From the NCBI GenBank assembly GCA_016179715.1, contig JACPCQ010000001.1:1-6111 (forward strand): a stretch of DNA of 6,111 nucleotides. Reading direction: 5' to 3'. Of the stretch, positions 5,704 to 6,111 are shown in pieces. The DNA is from Parcubacteria group bacterium (GTDB lineage Bacteria > Patescibacteriota > Minisyncoccia > JACPCQ01). Under the pieces are notes generated by a model that had not been told where the DNA came from, did no database searches, and saw only the letters and a program-made list of their open reading frames with translations. How positions within the stretch are numbered: the stretch's first letter is position 1; each line of letters opens with the position of its first letter. The position numbers and the translations under genes were made by a program.

Positions 5704-5837
5704 GGATTCGAACCAAAATTTCCCCGAGTCGGAAGGCAGGCCGAAGGCCGTCGGAAACCGGGGGTGTCCGAGACGGGGGTCGGGGAAATTTTATAGGGTT
5801 CTAGCGAAGCCGCGTCAGACGCGGCGAAGCGGAATCC
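5704..5837. mobile_element. Small inverted-repeat element or remnant next to tRNA-Tyr
   Basis: Left arm 5704-5727 pairs with the right side in three blocks: AAAATTTCCCCGA (5715-5727) with TCGGGGAAATTTT (5780-5792), GAACC (5710-5714) with GGTTC (5797-5801), and GGATTC (5704-5709) with GAATCC (5832-5837). That is 24 paired bases, broken on the right by a 4-nt bulge (5793-5796) and a 30-nt hairpin insert (5802-5831). The 52-base centre (5728-5779) is G-rich and has its own stems, for example CCGTC/GACGG (5748-5752/5772-5776). No credible protein is encoded. The form suggests a miniature inverted-repeat element or a structured RNA; flanking tRNA-end repeats favour a mobile origin. Confidence 0.5.
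5802..5831. repeat. 30-bp palindromic hairpin insert
   Basis: GCCGCGTC (5809-5816) and GACGCGGC (5818-5825) form a near-perfect palindrome around a single A. It is bordered by direct copies of CGAAGC (5805-5810 and 5825-5830). The insert splits GGGTTC (5796-5801) from GAATCC (5832), which are contiguous in the tRNA-Tyr T arm at 5627-5638, so it looks like a separate insertion. Confidence 0.55.
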
Positions 5838-5851
5838 CTCCCTGCGCACCA
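5832..5851 (+). repeat. tRNA-Tyr 3'-end direct repeat, copy 2, with encoded CCA
   Basis: An exact 18-bp copy of the tRNA-Tyr 3' end (5832-5849), in the same orientation and 199 bp downstream of copy 1. Here the acceptor strand CCTGCGC (5841-5847) is followed by A5848 and CCA (5849-5851), a complete mature tRNA terminus. There is no upstream tRNA body, so it cannot make a tRNA. It looks like a displaced original gene end or the relic of a second tRNA-Tyr copy. Confidence 0.75.
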
Positions 5852-5969
5852 CGTAGGAAAAGTCAATGTCTCGCTCTGCCACAGGTGGGGCAAGGCAACT
5901 AAGTAGTTGGCATGTTTAGTGTGAGTTGCTCGAGGAATGGTATGCAAGAAATGATATATTTGTTATTTT
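5852..5969. other. Non-coding leader region with alternative small hairpins
   Basis: No convincing gene is seen on either strand here. CAACTA/TAGTTG (5896-5901/5904-5909) is a tight inverted repeat. GCAACT (5895-5900) could instead pair with AGTTGC (5924-5929), so the two stems are mutually exclusive. Nothing resembles a riboswitch class that I can name. Confidence 0.35.
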
Positions 5970-5975
5970 TATAAA
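5970..5975 (+). promoter_or_regulatory. Possible -10 box for the last gene
   Basis: TATAAA at 5970-5975 lies in an AT-rich stretch and would start transcription near 5982, at the left arm of the inverted repeat. No good -35 box is seen at 16-18 bp, so this is a weak call made mainly from position. Confidence 0.35.
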
Positions 5976-5980
5976 TTGGC

Positions 5981-6020
5981 TGTACCATGCAATTGGAAGG
6001 GAGGAATGAGACATGGTACA
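5981..6020 (+). promoter_or_regulatory. Inverted repeat enclosing ribosome site and start codon
   Basis: TGTACCATG (5981-5989) and CATGGTACA (6012-6020) are perfect 9-bp inverted arms separated by 22 nt. The Shine-Dalgarno sequence GGGAGG (5999-6004) lies in the loop and the start codon ATG (6013-6015) is paired inside the right arm. In RNA this would hide the start codon. In DNA the arm centres are 31 bp apart, close to three helical turns, as expected for an operator bound on one face. Confidence 0.6.
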
Positions 6021-6111
6021 AAAAAAACGGAAAATCTTGTTAGAGTTGTCGGATTCAAGTGACCAAAAGGCAAGGGATATACAGTCGTGGCTAGGTGCTC
6101 CGAGTTTATCC
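6013..6111 (+). CDS. N-terminal fragment of unidentified small basic-start protein
   Basis: The frame is open from ATG 6013 to the window edge, 33 residues, beginning MVQKKRKILLELSDSSDQKA. GGGAGG lies 8 nt upstream, an ideal ribosome site and the only strong one in the window. The start is basic, followed by a short strand-like ILLEL and then a helix-like segment ending WLGAPSLS. This order is reminiscent of ribbon-helix-helix DNA-binding proteins, in which a strand precedes two helices and an S-rich turn begins the second. Too little is visible to claim that. If it is such a regulator, the inverted repeat over its own start would be a natural autoregulatory site. The strong ribosome site contrasts with all upstream genes and may mark DNA of different origin. 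That it is coding is probable; the function is unknown. Confidence 0.6.
   Translation, partial: MVQKKRKILLELSDSSDQKARDIQSWLGAPSLS

Noticed and set aside
5758..5785. G-quadruplex in the inverted-repeat element
   Set aside because: Only three G runs of four or more are close together (5759-5764, 5775-5779 and 5782-5785), one short of the four needed for a simple intramolecular quadruplex.
5685..5882. 65-codon minus-strand open frame across the inverted-repeat element
   Set aside because: It runs through palindromic repeats and the displaced tRNA end. No ribosome site and no recognisable motif.

Overview
The window looks like a piece of a small-genome bacterium, most likely a member of the Candidate Phyla Radiation (Patescibacteria, Parcubacteria-like). 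The grounds are compact co-directional genes, T-rich or micro-repeat spacers, no clear Shine-Dalgarno sequence at five of the six visible starts, and divergent versions of housekeeping proteins. This placement is an inference from style and protein character. No marker gene in the window fixes the taxonomy.

Layout, all on the + strand. (1) 1-1336: an iron-sulfur and oxidative-stress cluster, made of the tail of an unidentified protein that resembles a cysteine-less BFD-like domain, a single-cluster ferredoxin, a divergent Fe/Mn superoxide dismutase, and a stand-alone NifU C-terminal scaffold domain. The three junctions in this cluster are built from 1, 4 and 7 copies of the same 8-bp unit, TAGCTTGT. 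(2) 1337-5473: a proteostasis pair. A membrane-anchored HtrA/Deg serine protease has its own sigma70-type promoter, and 43 nt after it comes an 899-residue two-ring AAA+ unfoldase. The unfoldase has a full ClpB-type middle domain but carries an IGF tripeptide where ClpC and ClpA bind ClpP. (3) 5474-5649: two adjacent hairpins, an extended -10 promoter and a complete tRNA-Tyr(GUA). (4) 5650-5851: a short non-coding segment ending in a second copy of the last 18 bp of the tRNA gene. This copy is followed by an encoded CCA, which the intact tRNA gene lacks. The segment holds a 24-bp imperfect inverted repeat and a nested 30-bp hairpin insert. It reads like a small mobile-element remnant or attachment-site scar. 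(5) 5851-6111: a non-coding leader and the start of an unidentified small-protein gene. This gene has a strong Shine-Dalgarno sequence enclosed by a perfect 9-bp inverted repeat that contains the start codon.

Working together, the first group would carry electrons and Fe-S clusters and remove superoxide, which damages such clusters. The second group handles misfolded proteins at the membrane (HtrA) and in the cytoplasm (Clp). Gene style changes after the tRNA: the last gene has a canonical ribosome site and a regulatory inverted repeat, unlike everything upstream. This fits a junction between core chromosome and accessory DNA at the tRNA-Tyr locus, but the window is too short to prove it.
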